DNA from: Chryseobacterium sp. E1
Lineage (GTDB): Bacteria > Bacteroidota > Bacteroidia > Flavobacteriales > Weeksellaceae
Assembly: GCA_019203745.1 (NCBI GenBank)
Contig: CP078104.1
Coordinates: 496,001 to 560,000 of the forward strand
DNA: 64,000 nt
Direction: 5' to 3'
Positions 1 to 9,650 of this stretch are shown here, in pieces. A model generated the notes under the pieces. The model had not been told where the DNA came from and searched no databases. It saw only the letters and a list, made by a program, of their open reading frames with translations. Within the stretch, counting starts at the first letter, position 1, and every line of letters begins with the position of its first letter. The translations under genes were made by a program, and so were the position numbers.

Positions 1-92
1 ACGCCTTTAAAAGCTATATATAAAGTAGAAAATCTTCGCCTTTGCAATTAACAAAAAATAAAAACCTACCTGAACTGCTATGAATCCAAAGA

Positions 93-116
93 AAAGCGCA
101 CCCTGGGGTACGCTTT
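93..116 (-). terminator. Hairpin terminator after trxB
   Basis: Arms at 93-102 and 107-116 pair over 10 positions with one mismatch and a 4-nt loop. On the minus strand the hairpin is followed by a short T-rich stretch. It lies about 25 nt past the trxB stop and is read as its intrinsic terminator. Confidence 0.6.
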
Positions 117-139
117 ATATCATTTTTTAAAACTGAATC

Positions 140-1081
140 TTAGTGTAATTCAGCTAAATATTTTTCTGCATCCATTGCAGCCATACATCCGCTTCCTGCA
201 GCGGTAATAGCCTGTCTGTAGATATGATCCTGTACATCTCCTGCAGCAAATACTCCCGGAAGATTGGTTCTTGAAGATCCTTTTTCCGTAAGAATATATC
301 CGTTCTCATCAAGATCTATCTGACCTGTGAAGATATCCGTATTCGGTTTGTGACCGATAGCGATGAAGATACCTTCCACATCTACTGTAGATTTTTCCTG
401 AGTCTGGTTATTGATGATCACTGCTCTTTCTACCAGACTGTTTTCACCTTCAATCCCGATCAGCTCATGGTGGAATTTCACCTCAATATTCGGAGTGTTT
501 TCCACTCTGTGGATCATTGCTTTTGAAGCTCTGAAAACGTCTTTTCTTACCAGCATGGTAACTTTTTTACATAATTTGGCAAGATAAGTAGCTTCTTCAG
601 CTGCTGTATCACCTGCGCCTACTACCACAACGTCTTTTCCTCTGTAGAAGAAGCCATCACATGTAGCACAAGCGGAAACCCCGCCCCCTGCATATTTTTT
701 CTCATCTTCAAGGCCCAGGTATTTTGCAGTAGCTCCTGTAGAGATGATAACTGTTTTGGCAAGAATCTCTTTGTTTCCTGCATATAGTTTGTGAACACCA
801 CCTCTTTCTTTAGAGAATTCAGCTTTGGTGATCATTTCGTAATGTACCTTTGTTTCAAATCTTTCTGCCTGTTTTTGCAGATCCATCATCATTTCAGGAC
901 CTGTAATCCCGGCCGGATACCCTGGAAAGTTATCAACTTCCGTAGTGGTTGTTAATTGTCCGCCCGGCTCCAGACCTGTATACAATTCAGGTTTTAAGTC
1001 TGCTCTTGCTGCATAGATAGCAGCTGTGAAACCAGAAGGTCCAGATCCTACGATCACACAATCTAAAATGTTTTGCTCCAT
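140..1081 (-). CDS. trxB: Thioredoxin-disulfide reductase
   Basis: This is an intact 313-residue FAD/NADPH enzyme that reduces thioredoxin in the cytoplasm. The N-terminal FAD dinucleotide motif GSGPSG is at about residues 12-17. The redox-active CATC pair is at Cys138 and Cys141, the NADPH-binding GAGDTA motif follows at about 155-160, and the C-terminal FAD segment GVFAAGDV is present. The length is normal for the low-molecular-weight family and the ATG at 1081 fits the usual N-terminus. It is a monocistronic-looking minus-strand gene with a hairpin directly downstream. It is one of the few genes in this window with no frameshift, so the identification is secure. Confidence 0.97.
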   Translation of the reverse strand: MEQNILDCVIVGSGPSGFTAAIYAARADLKPELYTGLEPGGQLTTTTEVDNFPGYPAGITGPEMMMDLQKQAERFETKVHYEMITKAEFSKERGGVHKLYAGNKEILAKTVIISTGATAKYLGLEDEKKYAGGGVSACATCDGFFYRGKDVVVVGAGDTAAEEATYLAKLCKKVTMLVRKDVFRASKAMIHRVENTPNIEVKFHHELIGIEGENSLVERAVIINNQTQEKSTVDVEGIFIAIGHKPNTDIFTGQIDLDENGYILTEKGSSRTNLPGVFAAGDVQDHIYRQAITAAGSGCMAAMDAEKYLAELH

Positions 1082-1295
1082 AATTTATTTTGTTCGAAAA
1101 AAGATTTAATTAAATTAAGACCGCTAATTTCGTAATTTTTGCCGTCTTTTTAAAGTTATTTTAATGATACTTGTCAATATCAGATATGCGGATTGTCAAT
1201 GAAAGAGTATAATCCGTTTTTGGGTGTTGCAACGTACAGGATACTTTTATAAGTTTAAAAATACCTCTTCTTTATCTATCCTATCCTCTCTCTTG

Positions 1296-2333
1296 CTATA
1301 CCTTCATTTTAATCTTATCTATATTTATAATCTTATAGACAAGTTCCTTAATTAATTCTGCCTCTCCCATATTCACAGCTCCCAGCCCTTTTCCTTTCAT
1401 ATCAAACTCCCTTAAAACAGAAATGACTCTAGTAGCATGTTTCAAAGGATAAAGCCTTGCACTTTCCGCATAATCTTTGATGAAGTAAGGATGAACGCCC
1501 ATCTGGGAAGCAATGGTCTGCTGGGGCTGCCCTGCCATGGTCTGATAGATAATGACATTGGAAAAATAATTGTAAAGGCTCGCAAGCATCATTACAAAAG
1601 GGTTGTTTTTAGGATTCTTTCCCATAAAATGAGCAATCTTAAAGGCTGCATTGGCATTTTTGGTTCCTAAGGCTTTCTGAAGCTCAAAAATATTGTATTC
1701 TTTACTGATCCCGATGTGATTTTCAATAATCGTTCCGTCCAGCACTTCATTTTCTTTGAGAATGATTTTCAACTTGTTCAACTCATTGGCAATTCTTGAG
1801 AGGTCATTCCCCAGATATTCTGCCAGAAGGTGGGAAATATTGGGCGCTGTTTTGATATTGAGCCTGATGCATTCATCGGCAATCCATTTGGGAAGATTGC
1901 CATCCTTTACAGATTCGCTCAGAAAAAGCGCTTTGGCTTTATCCAGAGCCTTGGCTGCTTTCTTTCTGCTATCCAGTTTTTTGTGTTTATGGGCAAAAAC
2001 CAGTACTGTAGAAGGCACGGGATTTTCTACATAAGCTTCAAGAATACGGTTTTCCTCTTCATTAAATTTCAGATCCTGAGCCTCCTTTACAATGATCACC
2101 TGCTTATCTCCCATCATCGGAAACTGTCTTGCCAGAGAAAGCACTTCCTGATAAGAAGTATCTTTTCCGTAGGTAACGGTTTGGTTGAAAGCTTTTTCAT
2201 CTTCCTCCAGGAAATTGTGTTCAAGGGCTTTCACAGCAAGGTCAATAAAGTAAGCTTCTTCTCCGTGGAAAAAATAAATAGGTAAAACTTCTTTATTTTT
2301 AATATTTTTGAGGATTAAATCTAATTCTTTCAT
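1296..2333 (-). CDS. holA: DNA polymerase III subunit delta
   Basis: An intact 345-residue protein matching the clamp-loader delta subunit, which opens the sliding clamp during DNA replication. The N-terminus has the family pattern of a lysine-rich start followed by PIYFFHGEE and a long helical domain with ARQFPMMGDKQVIIVKEA. The C-terminal collar domain holds the family segment around NPFVMMLASLYNYFSNV. Delta lacks a functional ATPase Walker motif in this family, and none is seen here. It starts only 7 bp from the start of the divergent gene at 2341, so promoters of the two must lie inside each other's coding region. Confidence 0.93.
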   Translation of the reverse strand: MKELDLILKNIKNKEVLPIYFFHGEEAYFIDLAVKALEHNFLEEDEKAFNQTVTYGKDTSYQEVLSLARQFPMMGDKQVIIVKEAQDLKFNEEENRILEAYVENPVPSTVLVFAHKHKKLDSRKKAAKALDKAKALFLSESVKDGNLPKWIADECIRLNIKTAPNISHLLAEYLGNDLSRIANELNKLKIILKENEVLDGTIIENHIGISKEYNIFELQKALGTKNANAAFKIAHFMGKNPKNNPFVMMLASLYNYFSNVIIYQTMAGQPQQTIASQMGVHPYFIKDYAESARLYPLKHATRVISVLREFDMKGKGLGAVNMGEAELIKELVYKIINIDKIKMKV

Positions 2334-2340
2334 CTTATTA

Positions 2341-2771
2341 ATGGAACTTCCAAAACTGAATTTTCAGGAAACTTTTGATTTTAAATTCAAGAAAGACAAA
2401 GATAAGTTTTTTATTTATGATTTGGTTCGTAAAACTTATCTTCTGCTCACTCCTGAGGAATGGGTAAGACAGCACTGGATCCACTATTATCTTACAGTAA
2501 AGTCCTATTCTACCTCAGCATTGATCACGGAAAAAAGATCGTTCTGAATGGCCTTACCAAAAGAGTTGACCTGTTGATTACTGAGAAAACAGAACCTGTA
2601 GTCCTGATCGAATGTAAAGCTCCCCAGATCAAATTAACGGAAAAAACATTTGAACAGACTGCCCGATATAACTCTATTATCGGAGCCAAGGAAATCATTC
2701 TGACCAATGGACTTCAGCATATCAATGCTTACTATCAGGACGGGCAATATCAGTTTTACAGACCGGAATAA
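2341..2771 (+). CDS. HsdR N-terminal-like nuclease-fold protein (frameshifted)
   Basis: About 143 residues once one frameshift near 2535 (a shortened A run) is repaired. The sequence begins MELPKLNFQETFDFKF and contains the type I restriction HsdR N-terminal signature: RVDLLI, then about ten residues, then VVLIECKAP. The D and ExK residues are the PD-(D/E)XK catalytic set. Stand-alone proteins of this kind are common next to holA in Flavobacteriia and are not part of a type I restriction system; no hsdM or hsdS is nearby. Its function is unknown. It is divergent from holA with a 7-bp gap. Confidence 0.8.
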
Positions 2772-2830
2772 ATAAAAAATACAAAATCATTTCCGTTTTC
2801 ACAACGATTACAACTGAAGACGTAATCATT

Positions 2831-2880
2831 CCCCTCCTCTGGGGGTGGCAAAAATTCAAAAATTTTTGACGGGGTGGTTC
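2831..2880. repeat. Intergenic palindromic repeat, CCCCTCC/GGGGTGG type
   Basis: A C-rich start at 2831, a GGGGGTGG block, a near-perfect A/T palindrome at 2849-2868 and a closing GGGGTGG block. This layout resembles the short dispersed intergenic repeats found in many Bacteroidota genomes. No second copy was seen in this window, so the family assignment is from general knowledge. Confidence 0.45.
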
Positions 2881-2919
2881 ATAAAAAAAAGCAGTAATTC
2901 ACAACCATTTTAATTAATT

Positions 2920-3526
2920 ATGAAAATAAAAACATTATATTCGATTTCGGAGGGGTTCTAATGGACTGGAACCCGAGATATTTCTTCAAAACCTATTTCA
3001 ATGATGACGAAAAAATGGAATACTTTCTGGAAAACATCGCCCAGGATGAATGGAATATTGAACAGGACAGGGAAGAAGCCTTTCAGAAGGAACTGAAATT
3101 CAGGTAAAAAATTCCCTGACTGGGAAAAAGAAATCAGAGCTTACTACGATAACTGGACGGTGATGCTGAAGAGCGATATTCCTCAAAATGTTGATGTTTT
3201 AAGGAAACTGAAGAATACCGATTATCAGTTATTCGGTTTAACGAACTGGTCTGCAGAAACGTTTCCCTATGCGTTGGAAAATTATGACTTTTTCCAGATT
3301 TTTAATGGTAAAATTGTTGTTTTTGAACGGAAAACTCATCAAACCTGATCCTGCAATCTGGCACATCCTATTAGAAAGATACAATATACAGGCCGGTGAA
3401 TCTGTTTTTATTGATGACAATCCAAAGAATATTGAGATGGCCCGGTCATTAGGTTTTGCAACCATTCATATAACACCGGATACCAATCTTGAACAGGAGC
3501 TTGCCGGGTTGGGAGTAAAAATGTGA
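2920..3526 (+). CDS. HAD-superfamily hydrolase, subfamily IA (frameshifted)
   Basis: About 200 residues after repair of four single-base losses (near 2938, 3097, 3112 and 3330). The repaired N-terminus has the HAD motif I pattern IIFDFGGVLMDW, with the nucleophile Asp about residue 9. Motif II FGLTNWSAE and motif III KPDPAIW follow, then the acidic motif IV FIDDNPKNIEMA. These are the phosphoryl-transfer residues of haloacid-dehalogenase-type phosphatases. The substrate cannot be told from sequence. The stop at 3526 precedes an unrelated gene on the same strand. Confidence 0.85.
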
Positions 3527-3634
3527 TCATTTTATATACAATATATTTCATTCTCAATTAAGTTATTTTAAGTAATTTAGTTGAGGATTTCTTATAGACA
3601 GAAGAACAATTTCACCTTACCATTACAAAATAAT

Positions 3635-4377
3635 ATGATACGATCTATTTTACTCACCACATTGATGCTAGCTTCAGGAACTCTTTTCAGCCAGAAGCTA
3701 AAAACAGTAACCTATCAGGACGGCTCACAGAAACTGAACGGACTGATTACCTCGAATGCAGGGAAAAAACTTCCGGGAGTACTGATTCTTCCAGCCTGGA
3801 AAGGTATTGATGAAGAAGCTAAAACAGCAGCCATAGAGCTGGAGAAAGAAGGTTATATTGCTTTCATTGCTGATATTTATGGCGAAGGCAAGATCCCGGC
3901 GGATAATGAATCTGCTGCCAAAAGCTCAGGCTATTACAAACAGAATTACCAGGAATATCAAAAACGGATTTCGCTGGCCTTAGAACAACTGAAGAAAAAC
4001 GGAGCTATAGCTGATAAAACAGCAGTCATCGGGTATTGTTTCGGAGGAACCGGTGCTTTGGAATCTGCAAGGGGAAATCTGCCTGTTGCAGGCGTTGTTT
4101 CCATTCACGGGAGCCTGGGGCGGGATCAAAGCAGAAAAAATGAAAAACTGACGGCTAAAATACTGGTTGAAAACCCTGCGGATGACAGAGGTGTAACCCT
4201 GAAGACTACAGCAACCTGATCAAAGAAATGAATGACGGAAATGCAGACTGGCAGATCATCACATATGCCCACTCAAAACATACATTCACCGATCCGAAGT
4301 CTCCGGATTATAATGAAGTGATGGCTAAAAGAGCATGGAACCATACGTTGATGTTCCTGAAAGAAATATTGAAATAA
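3635..4377 (+). CDS. Dienelactone-hydrolase family protein, exported (frameshifted)
   Basis: About 247 residues with a signal peptide (MIRSILLTTLMLASGTLFSQ) followed by an alpha/beta-hydrolase. The nucleophile is Cys135 in GYCFGG, the hallmark of dienelactone hydrolases; the acid Asp is in the PADD segment and the His in SKHTF near the C-terminus. One frameshift at about 4195 separates the Asp and His parts. The ATG at 3635 was chosen over an upstream non-ATG start because it gives a clean signal peptide. The natural substrate is unknown; in Bacteroidota these exported members are poorly characterised. Confidence 0.85.
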
Positions 4378-4389
4378 AACTCAGTTTTT

Positions 4390-4423
4390 AACAATGTACC
4401 AACCCTAAAATTGGTACATTGTT
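4390..4423. terminator. Bidirectional hairpin between convergent genes
   Basis: A perfect 13-bp inverted repeat (4390-4402 and 4411-4423) with an 8-nt loop lies between the plus-strand hydrolase and the minus-strand cupin gene. A/T-rich tracts flank both sides. Its position between convergent genes suits a shared terminator. Confidence 0.7.
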
Positions 4424-4434
4424 ATATTATAATA

Positions 4435-4805
4435 TTAATCTACACCTTCTTCTTCTCTGTTCACCAGCTCCATAGAAAACGCAGGCAGACAGATCGCAAG
4501 ATATTCACAAGCTTCTGAGAATGGGTTGCTGTACCGAATTCTGGCGCCTTTTTCAATCAGGATACTCTGTCCTTTTTCCAGTGTAACAATTTCACCATCT
4601 ATTTCAAATTGTTTTTACCTGAAATAATGTAGGTGAACTCATCAAATTCAGGGGTCTGATGGGGCTCACTCCAATCCGGAGGTGCCACCATATGAGCGAT
4701 GGAAACATTGGAATTTCCTGTAGAATTCCCCCAATGTTCTTCAATAAGTTTTCCACCCGTAGTAGGCACTACAAACGGGGATTGCTGGATCTTATATTTT
4801 TTCAT
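4435..4805 (-). CDS. Small cupin-domain protein (frameshifted)
   Basis: About 123 residues. The cupin motif 1 region reads SEPHQTPEFDEFTYIISG, with His and Glu as likely metal ligands, and motif 2 follows the frameshift near 4612 (GQSILIEKGARIRYSNP). The ATG at 4805 was chosen: a longer reading from a TTG adds only two residues. It overlaps the stop of the upstream acetyltransferase by an ATGA junction and so is translationally coupled to it. Single-domain cupins bind metal and small ligands; no specific substrate can be inferred. Confidence 0.8.
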
Positions 4806-5327
4806 ATCCAATTTTCTTTTCTGATTTCGTAAACAAAATTAGTACGGGTAGGTTCAGCGAAATAAGCCACTTCCTCCTCTGCAATCTTGATGCCTCCCAG
4901 CCTTTCCAGGGCGGTTTGTGAACGGAAGTTCTCTTTCCCGATATGGAAATGCACTTTATCTACAAACTGAAAAATATAGTCCAGCATCAGTTTTTTAATC
5001 TGCGGATTGATACCTTTCCCCAGGATTTCGTTCCGTAAAAAGTATACCCGATAAAAATATGATTATCCGCTTCATCAAAATTATAATAGCGGCTGCTTCC
5101 CAATACATCTCCTGTAGCTTTCTCCACAATTTTAAAAGCTCCCTTACTCTCTATAGCGCCCTGAAAAAGCTTTCAAAAACTTCTCTTTTGTACCGGTCCT
5201 TATTAGGGTGTTGTTCCCAAACCTTAGGATCGGAGGCTACTTCATATAAAGACTCAAAATCCCCTTGTTGTAAGGGGATTAATTGATATTCTTCATTCTC
5301 TAAAACAGACTGAACAGAAAAATTCAT
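4802..5327 (-). CDS. GNAT-family N-acetyltransferase (frameshifted)
   Basis: About 175 residues of the RimJ/RimL-type GNAT fold, which transfers acetyl from acetyl-CoA to an amine. The order is an N-terminal LIPLQQGDFESLYEVASDPKVW segment, the acceptor-side strand with DVLGSSRYYNF, the acetyl-CoA loop region SWGKGIN and the C-terminal NFRSQTALERLGG motif. A lost G near 5023 in a homopolymer breaks the frame inside the acetyl-CoA loop. It starts 2 nt after the DUF2911 gene stop and overlaps the cupin gene start, so the three form one operon. The substrate is unknown. Confidence 0.85.
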
Positions 5328-5328
5328 G

Positions 5329-5940
5329 CTAGCTTTTTTTGGTAGAGTCTGATTCTATTTTCTTGATTTCTTTCAATTTATCAGAAATCTTGATCACTGT
5401 ATCCAGTTTGGATGGCTTCAATGGAACCTCAGCCTGGGCCATATCCCACTTGATCACAAGGTTTCCTGAGTTTTCGTCTGTAGGATTCAGGGTAATTTCA
5501 AACCACTCCTGCTTGTCTGCCAGTTTATTCACCGGTACGGTAACGTCTACTACATCCTGCTTAGGATCATAAGTATAAGCACCCCATTGCTGGAAGTCTT
5601 TATTCAGGATCACTTTCCATTCTTTTTCTGTAGGAACAATGAATAGTCCGTATGTACCTGCAGGAACTGTTTTTCCTCCGAAATTAACGGCCTGCCCAAA
5701 TGTAATTTTTGTAGAGGAGTTTGCCCCTGCTCTCCAAACCTGACCATAAGGAACCAATTCTCCAAAAATCTTACGTCCTTTCACCCCGGTCTTCCGTAGT
5801 CGATTGAAATTTTAGACATAGAAAACTGCTGCTCTACTTTCTGACGCGGGCTTGCTGCCGGTACAGAATAGTCCTGTGCAAAACTGAATGCTGAAACTGA
5901 AATGCAAACTGCTGCTAATAACTTTTTCACGTGTAAATTT
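5329..5940 (-). CDS. DUF2911-family exported protein (frameshifted)
   Basis: About 203 residues with a signal peptide (KKLLAAVCISVSAFSFAQ). The DUF2911 core contains the family pattern of ISIDYGRPGVKGRKIFG, an RAGANSSTKITF segment and GTYGLFIVPTEKEWKVI. One G is lost from a GGGG run near 5785. The best start is GTG at 5940, directly before the lysine pair of the signal peptide; no ATG fits. It heads a three-gene operon with the acetyltransferase and cupin genes. The family is periplasmic and of unknown function. Confidence 0.85.
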
Positions 5941-6079
5941 TTGTTTAAAATTACAAAAATCAAAACAAAATAGCTTTCTCCTGGTCCAATAATTTTTATT
6001 TTCCCGATATTATTCTATAACAGTATGGCTTTAAAAAGATCTTGCCAAAATCAGTTACCAGCTATTGAAAATGAAAACA

Positions 6080-6592
6080 TTAAAACAAAATAGCCTTTTC
6101 CAGCTCCAATAATTTCTGTTTTCTCCAGATACCGCCAGCATAGCCTACCAGCTCTCCATTGGAGCCAATCACACGGTGACAGGGAATCAGGATCGCAATT
6201 TTGTTGATTCCATTGGCTGTTCCTACGGCACGGATCGCTTTCGGATTACCCAGAAATTCTGATTGTTGTTTATACGTTCTTATTTCGCCCATCGGGATTT
6301 CACGCAGAAGCTGCCATACTTTTTCCTGGAATTCAGTACCCGTAGTAAACAACGGAACTTCAAAATGACTTCTTTTTCCATCAAAATATTCTTTCAGTTC
6401 TGCTTCCAGCTGCTTGAAATGGAGATGTTCTTTTTCTTCAATATCGGCTTTCAAAGCTTTTGATAAAGACTTCAGCTGCTTTTCAATATTTTTGCGGTCT
6501 GTGAATTCCAAAAGGCATATTCCCTGGTCTACAGCGCAGACGATCATCTCACCCAGCGGGGTTTGTATTGTTTTTTGATGTATGATTTCCAT
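6080..6592 (-). CDS. ogt: Methylated-DNA--protein-cysteine methyltransferase
   Basis: An intact 170-residue suicide DNA-repair enzyme that removes alkyl groups from O6-alkylguanine. The acceptor is Cys138 in the invariant IPCHRVI motif. The helix-turn-helix segment RTYKQQSEFLGNPKAIRAVG precedes it and the RKQKLLELE tail follows. The ATG at 6592 was chosen over the longer upstream reading because it begins the conserved start of the N-terminal domain. No Ada-type activator domain is fused, so this is the Ogt/constitutive type. Confidence 0.95.
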   Translation of the reverse strand: MEIIHQKTIQTPLGEMIVCAVDQGICLLEFTDRKNIEKQLKSLSKALKADIEEKEHLHFKQLEAELKEYFDGKRSHFEVPLFTTGTEFQEKVWQLLREIPMGEIRTYKQQSEFLGNPKAIRAVGTANGINKIAILIPCHRVIGSNGELVGYAGGIWRKQKLLELEKAILF

Positions 6593-6657
6593 GATTTCAT
6601 AATAAAACCTTATCAACAGAAGGCTTATAAGGTTTAAATTTATGTAAAATATAGTAA

Positions 6658-7513
6658 TCAATATCCATAAATAGCAGATGTCTTTACATAATTATCAATC
6701 TCTCCTTCTTTTATATATACATTTTTGGGAAGATTATTGATCTCATAATTATAGTGTAAATCTTTTCCTCCCATTAAAACTTCCGGTTGTCCTCCTACAC
6801 CATACATTTCTTTTTCGTCACATTATTTTTAGACAACTGGGAATAATCCTGTACATAATATACATTGAAAGCATAATTAGGAAGTGCTAAGATTCTATTT
6901 CTGTCGATTAAAAAATTAGGATTTATTTTCTGATCGTATTCATACTTTATTACATAAGCCAAGATTGCCGGTATAGCCTCATAATAAATTTCAACTTTTG
7001 TGACATTTTGATTACTAATGTAAATTTTGGAAGTTATTGAAGGAGTAACCTGCCCGTAATTATTCTGTTTGTAATCTTTTGCAATAATGATATCCGAAGA
7101 AGGATATTCAAAAACGGTATAAGACAGAGAATTTGGATCATCCAGATTTTCAGATTTTATAAGTCTTTGAGTATTATCATAAGTAAGTTTTCTTTTAATC
7201 TTCAAAGGTATATGAAGATGAAGCTCAGGATATCTGTAACCAGAGATGTTGATTTCTGACAGAAGATTGTTATTATAAGTCAGGTTTTCTGTATAATTAT
7301 TATTAATATCCCAGACTTTCACCAATCTGCTATTGCTGTATTCAAATTTAAAATCCAATTTCTCATAGAGTGATGTAGTGCCATTTTTAACATTTTCATC
7401 TTGAATGGTCAGCGTCTGGATTTTCACATGATTAGGGTCATTTTCAATAGTATTATCATCATTATTGCATCCTAAAAAGAATAGTGATAATGTGCAAAAA
7501 AATATTTTTTCAT
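6658..7513 (-). CDS. Uncharacterised lipoprotein (frameshifted)
   Basis: About 284 residues once two frameshifts (near 7490 and 6815) are repaired. The repaired N-terminus is a lipoprotein signal ending in the lipobox FFLGC, followed by an acidic NNDDN linker. The body is rich in Asn and Tyr with repeating YDNTQRLIKSE and YNNNLLSEI segments, which recall the short YD/RHS-like beta repeats of Bacteroidota surface lipoproteins. I recognise no enzymatic motif. It is probably attached to the outer membrane. Confidence 0.7.
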
Positions 7514-7606
7514 CTAGGATTAATTAATAAAATACCAAGAAAGGATTTCTTCATATAGGAGTTATTAGCCTTGCAAAACTATCAAAATTCTCTTAGATTA
7601 CACGGT

Positions 7607-8147
7607 TTAGATGAATATTTTCTGAGCCTGTACAACATGCCTTTCATTATGATAAATCACAAACCGGAAAGTATCACCCAACTTTAGCCTGATCAGTTTC
7701 GAAATACTGATCCCTGTCTTTATCTTTTGTAAATCTACATTTCCTGCTTTTTCCAATAATTCCAGCAGCTGTTTTTGTTGTCTGATGAACTCTTCTACGA
7801 CTTCCTTATTCAGCTGGCTATGGATTGGATTCATCGCTTTAAGCGTTTTCATCTTATTGAGCTTTTCCTTTGGAAGCATGCTTTTCGCAAAGTAATTCCC
7901 AAGCATTCCGGGTTTGAAAAAGGTTGGGGAGTTGTGTCTGATGCCGTTATTTTATCCTTAATTTCCGGGATGTAGAAATCTCCGTACCTGTTAAGATGTT
8001 CCAGGCATTCCAATATGCTCCAACTGTCTGACGAAGGTCTTATATTCAGTTCTTCATGGGTTTTGGATATCAGGATTTCAGCATATTGAAGATGTTGCCG
8101 GGTTCTGTTTTTAATTCATCCAGTAATTCTGAGGTTGAAAATTTCAT
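7607..8147 (-). CDS. DinB-family protein (frameshifted)
   Basis: About 180 residues after repair of two losses near 8110 and 7920. The repaired protein shows the DinB/YfiT four-helix layout: an early helix ending SWSILECLEHLNRYGDFY, with the first metal-ligand His, and a C-terminal YHNERHVVQAQKI with two more His at the spacing used by this metal-binding fold. It follows the Crp-type regulator on the same strand with about 55 nt between them. DinB-fold proteins often act as thiol transferases or have unknown roles. Confidence 0.8.
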
Positions 8148-8202
8148 TCTTGTTCTTTTATACAAATTTCCGGATCTGTTTGTTCTTAAATGTTGATTGA
8201 AC

Positions 8203-8718
8203 TCAAGATTTTTAAGTCTTGATAAGGTTTCCGGTGACATTCTCAGATAATTGGCAATGTATTTATTGGGAACTTCCTGAAACAGCCTGGGACTTCGGTT
8301 TAAAACTCTTTCAAAACGTTCTCCGGAGCATTGATGAGCAGGTCTTTTTCCCTTTCCAGCTGTTGGAGCACCAGATCTTCCACAATATGCATCCAGAATT
8401 TCATATTCGCTTCATCCGATTGTATGAACTCATAAAAATCTTTTTTGAAGCAACTTTTACTGAGGTTCTTTTAATCGCCTGAATATAAAGATCTGAAGGG
8501 TTCCCGCTCAGAAAAGAATCCAAAGAAACAATAATATTCCCGGTGTATCCGAAGCGGATAATCCTTTCCTCATGCTCATCGGTCATAAAAATCCTTACAC
8601 TTCCTTTTTCTATAAAGTAAATAGAGGTATCCGTACTGCCTGCGATCTTCAGGAACTCATTCCGTCTGAATTCTTTCTTTTCCCAATGAATTCCGCTTTG
8701 AAGCAATTTTTCAACCAT
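8203..8718 (-). CDS. Crp/Fnr-family transcriptional regulator (frameshifted)
   Basis: About 172 residues after repair of three to four A or G losses (near 8440, 8320 and 8215). The N-terminal cyclic-nucleotide-binding barrel has IYFIEKGSVRIFM, and a dimerisation helix follows. The C-terminal part ends with KYIANYLRMSPETLSRL, the recognition helix typical of Bacteroidota members. The stop at 8203 assumes a lost A in the last run, giving the common RLKKS ending. The ligand is unknown; this short class often lacks cAMP contacts. A promoter-like TATCTTTG lies 23 nt upstream. Confidence 0.85.
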
Positions 8719-8740
8719 TTTATTTTATTATTTGGTTTTC

Positions 8741-8748
8741 CAAAGATA
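8741..8748 (-). promoter_or_regulatory. Promoter -7 box for the Crp/Fnr gene
   Basis: TATCTTTG on the minus strand exactly matches the Bacteroidota sigma-factor consensus TAnnTTTG. It sits 23 nt upstream of the regulator start. No clear TTTG at the -33 position was found. Confidence 0.55.
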
Positions 8749-8785
8749 ATAGGTAATTTTAAAGGTTTAAACACTAATCACTATA

Positions 8786-9635
8786 ATGCTCAAAAAAACA
8801 ACGCTCTTTTTACTGATCACTGCCGGATGCTTTGGTATGAAAGCCCAGCAGACTATTCCTTTCCGGGTTACCAAACATAATAACATTATTGTAAAAACTG
8901 TGGTCAACAAAAAGATTCTCTGGATCTTATGTTCCAGATTGCTATGAAGGACTGCTCTATCTCTCCTCAAAGGCAGCGGAAAGCAGATCATATTGTTTTC
9001 AACAAAGAAGAAATCGGTGATGGCAATACTGTGGAGGTTGGTCATTTTACGCTGCAAAACGTTCGTTTTTTCGACAATGAACTTACTGGACATGAAGCGG
9101 ATGGAAAAATCGGAACCGGCCTTTTCCAGGAAAAGCCTTTAAAATAGATTACGACAATAATCAGTTTGTCATTTATGACCAGCAGCCTGATGTAAAGGAA
9201 TTTCAGCCCATTCAGATTCTTGCAGATCAAGACTTTTTTATATTTCCGGTGATAATATTGTTGATGGGAAAAGACAGCAGGAGGAATACTTTTTACTCCA
9301 GTCCGGTTATTCGGGAGGTCTTCTTTACAGTAACAGCTTTGCAGAGGAAAAAGAACTGGATAAAAAACTAAAAGTAACAGGTGAAAAAACACTGAAAAAT
9401 TCTAAAGGACAAAGTCTGATTACAAAGCAGGCCGTTCTTCCTTTTTTTTAAACTGGGAAATATTGTTTTTAAAAACCCTTCTGTCGGATTTTTCGCAGGA
9501 GAACTCAAAACACAAAAAACCAGCTATTTTGGAGCGGATATGCTTCGCCGGTTTATCTGGATCATTGATGCCGACAGAAAAACAGCCTACATCAAGCCCA
9601 GTAAATACTTCTCAGAAGCTTATTACCAATTATAA
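8786..9635 (+). CDS. Exported retropepsin-like aspartic-protease-fold protein (frameshifted)
   Basis: About 283 residues with a signal peptide (KKTTLFLLITAGCFGMKAQ). The body matches a Bacteroidota family related to retropepsin-like proteases: an early IPFRV and IIVKTVVNKKDSL segment, a central GKIGTG loop, a second half with LLQSGYSGGLLY, and a C-terminal FGADMLRRFIWIIDADRK. Where the family nucleophile DTG is expected the sequence reads LDLMFQIAMKD, so the first catalytic motif looks degenerate. Four frameshifts (near 8918, 9143, 9240 and an extra T near 9446) were read through. Proteolytic activity is doubtful. Confidence 0.65.
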
Positions 9636-9650
9636 TTCAAAACAATAATC

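Noticed and set aside
1437-2285. Plus-strand frames inside holA
   Set aside because: They are antisense shadows of holA, with no homology, ribosome site or protein-like composition.
2341-2771. Remnant of a type I restriction system
   Set aside because: No hsdM, hsdS or helicase part is present, and stand-alone proteins with this nuclease-like domain occur beside holA in this group.
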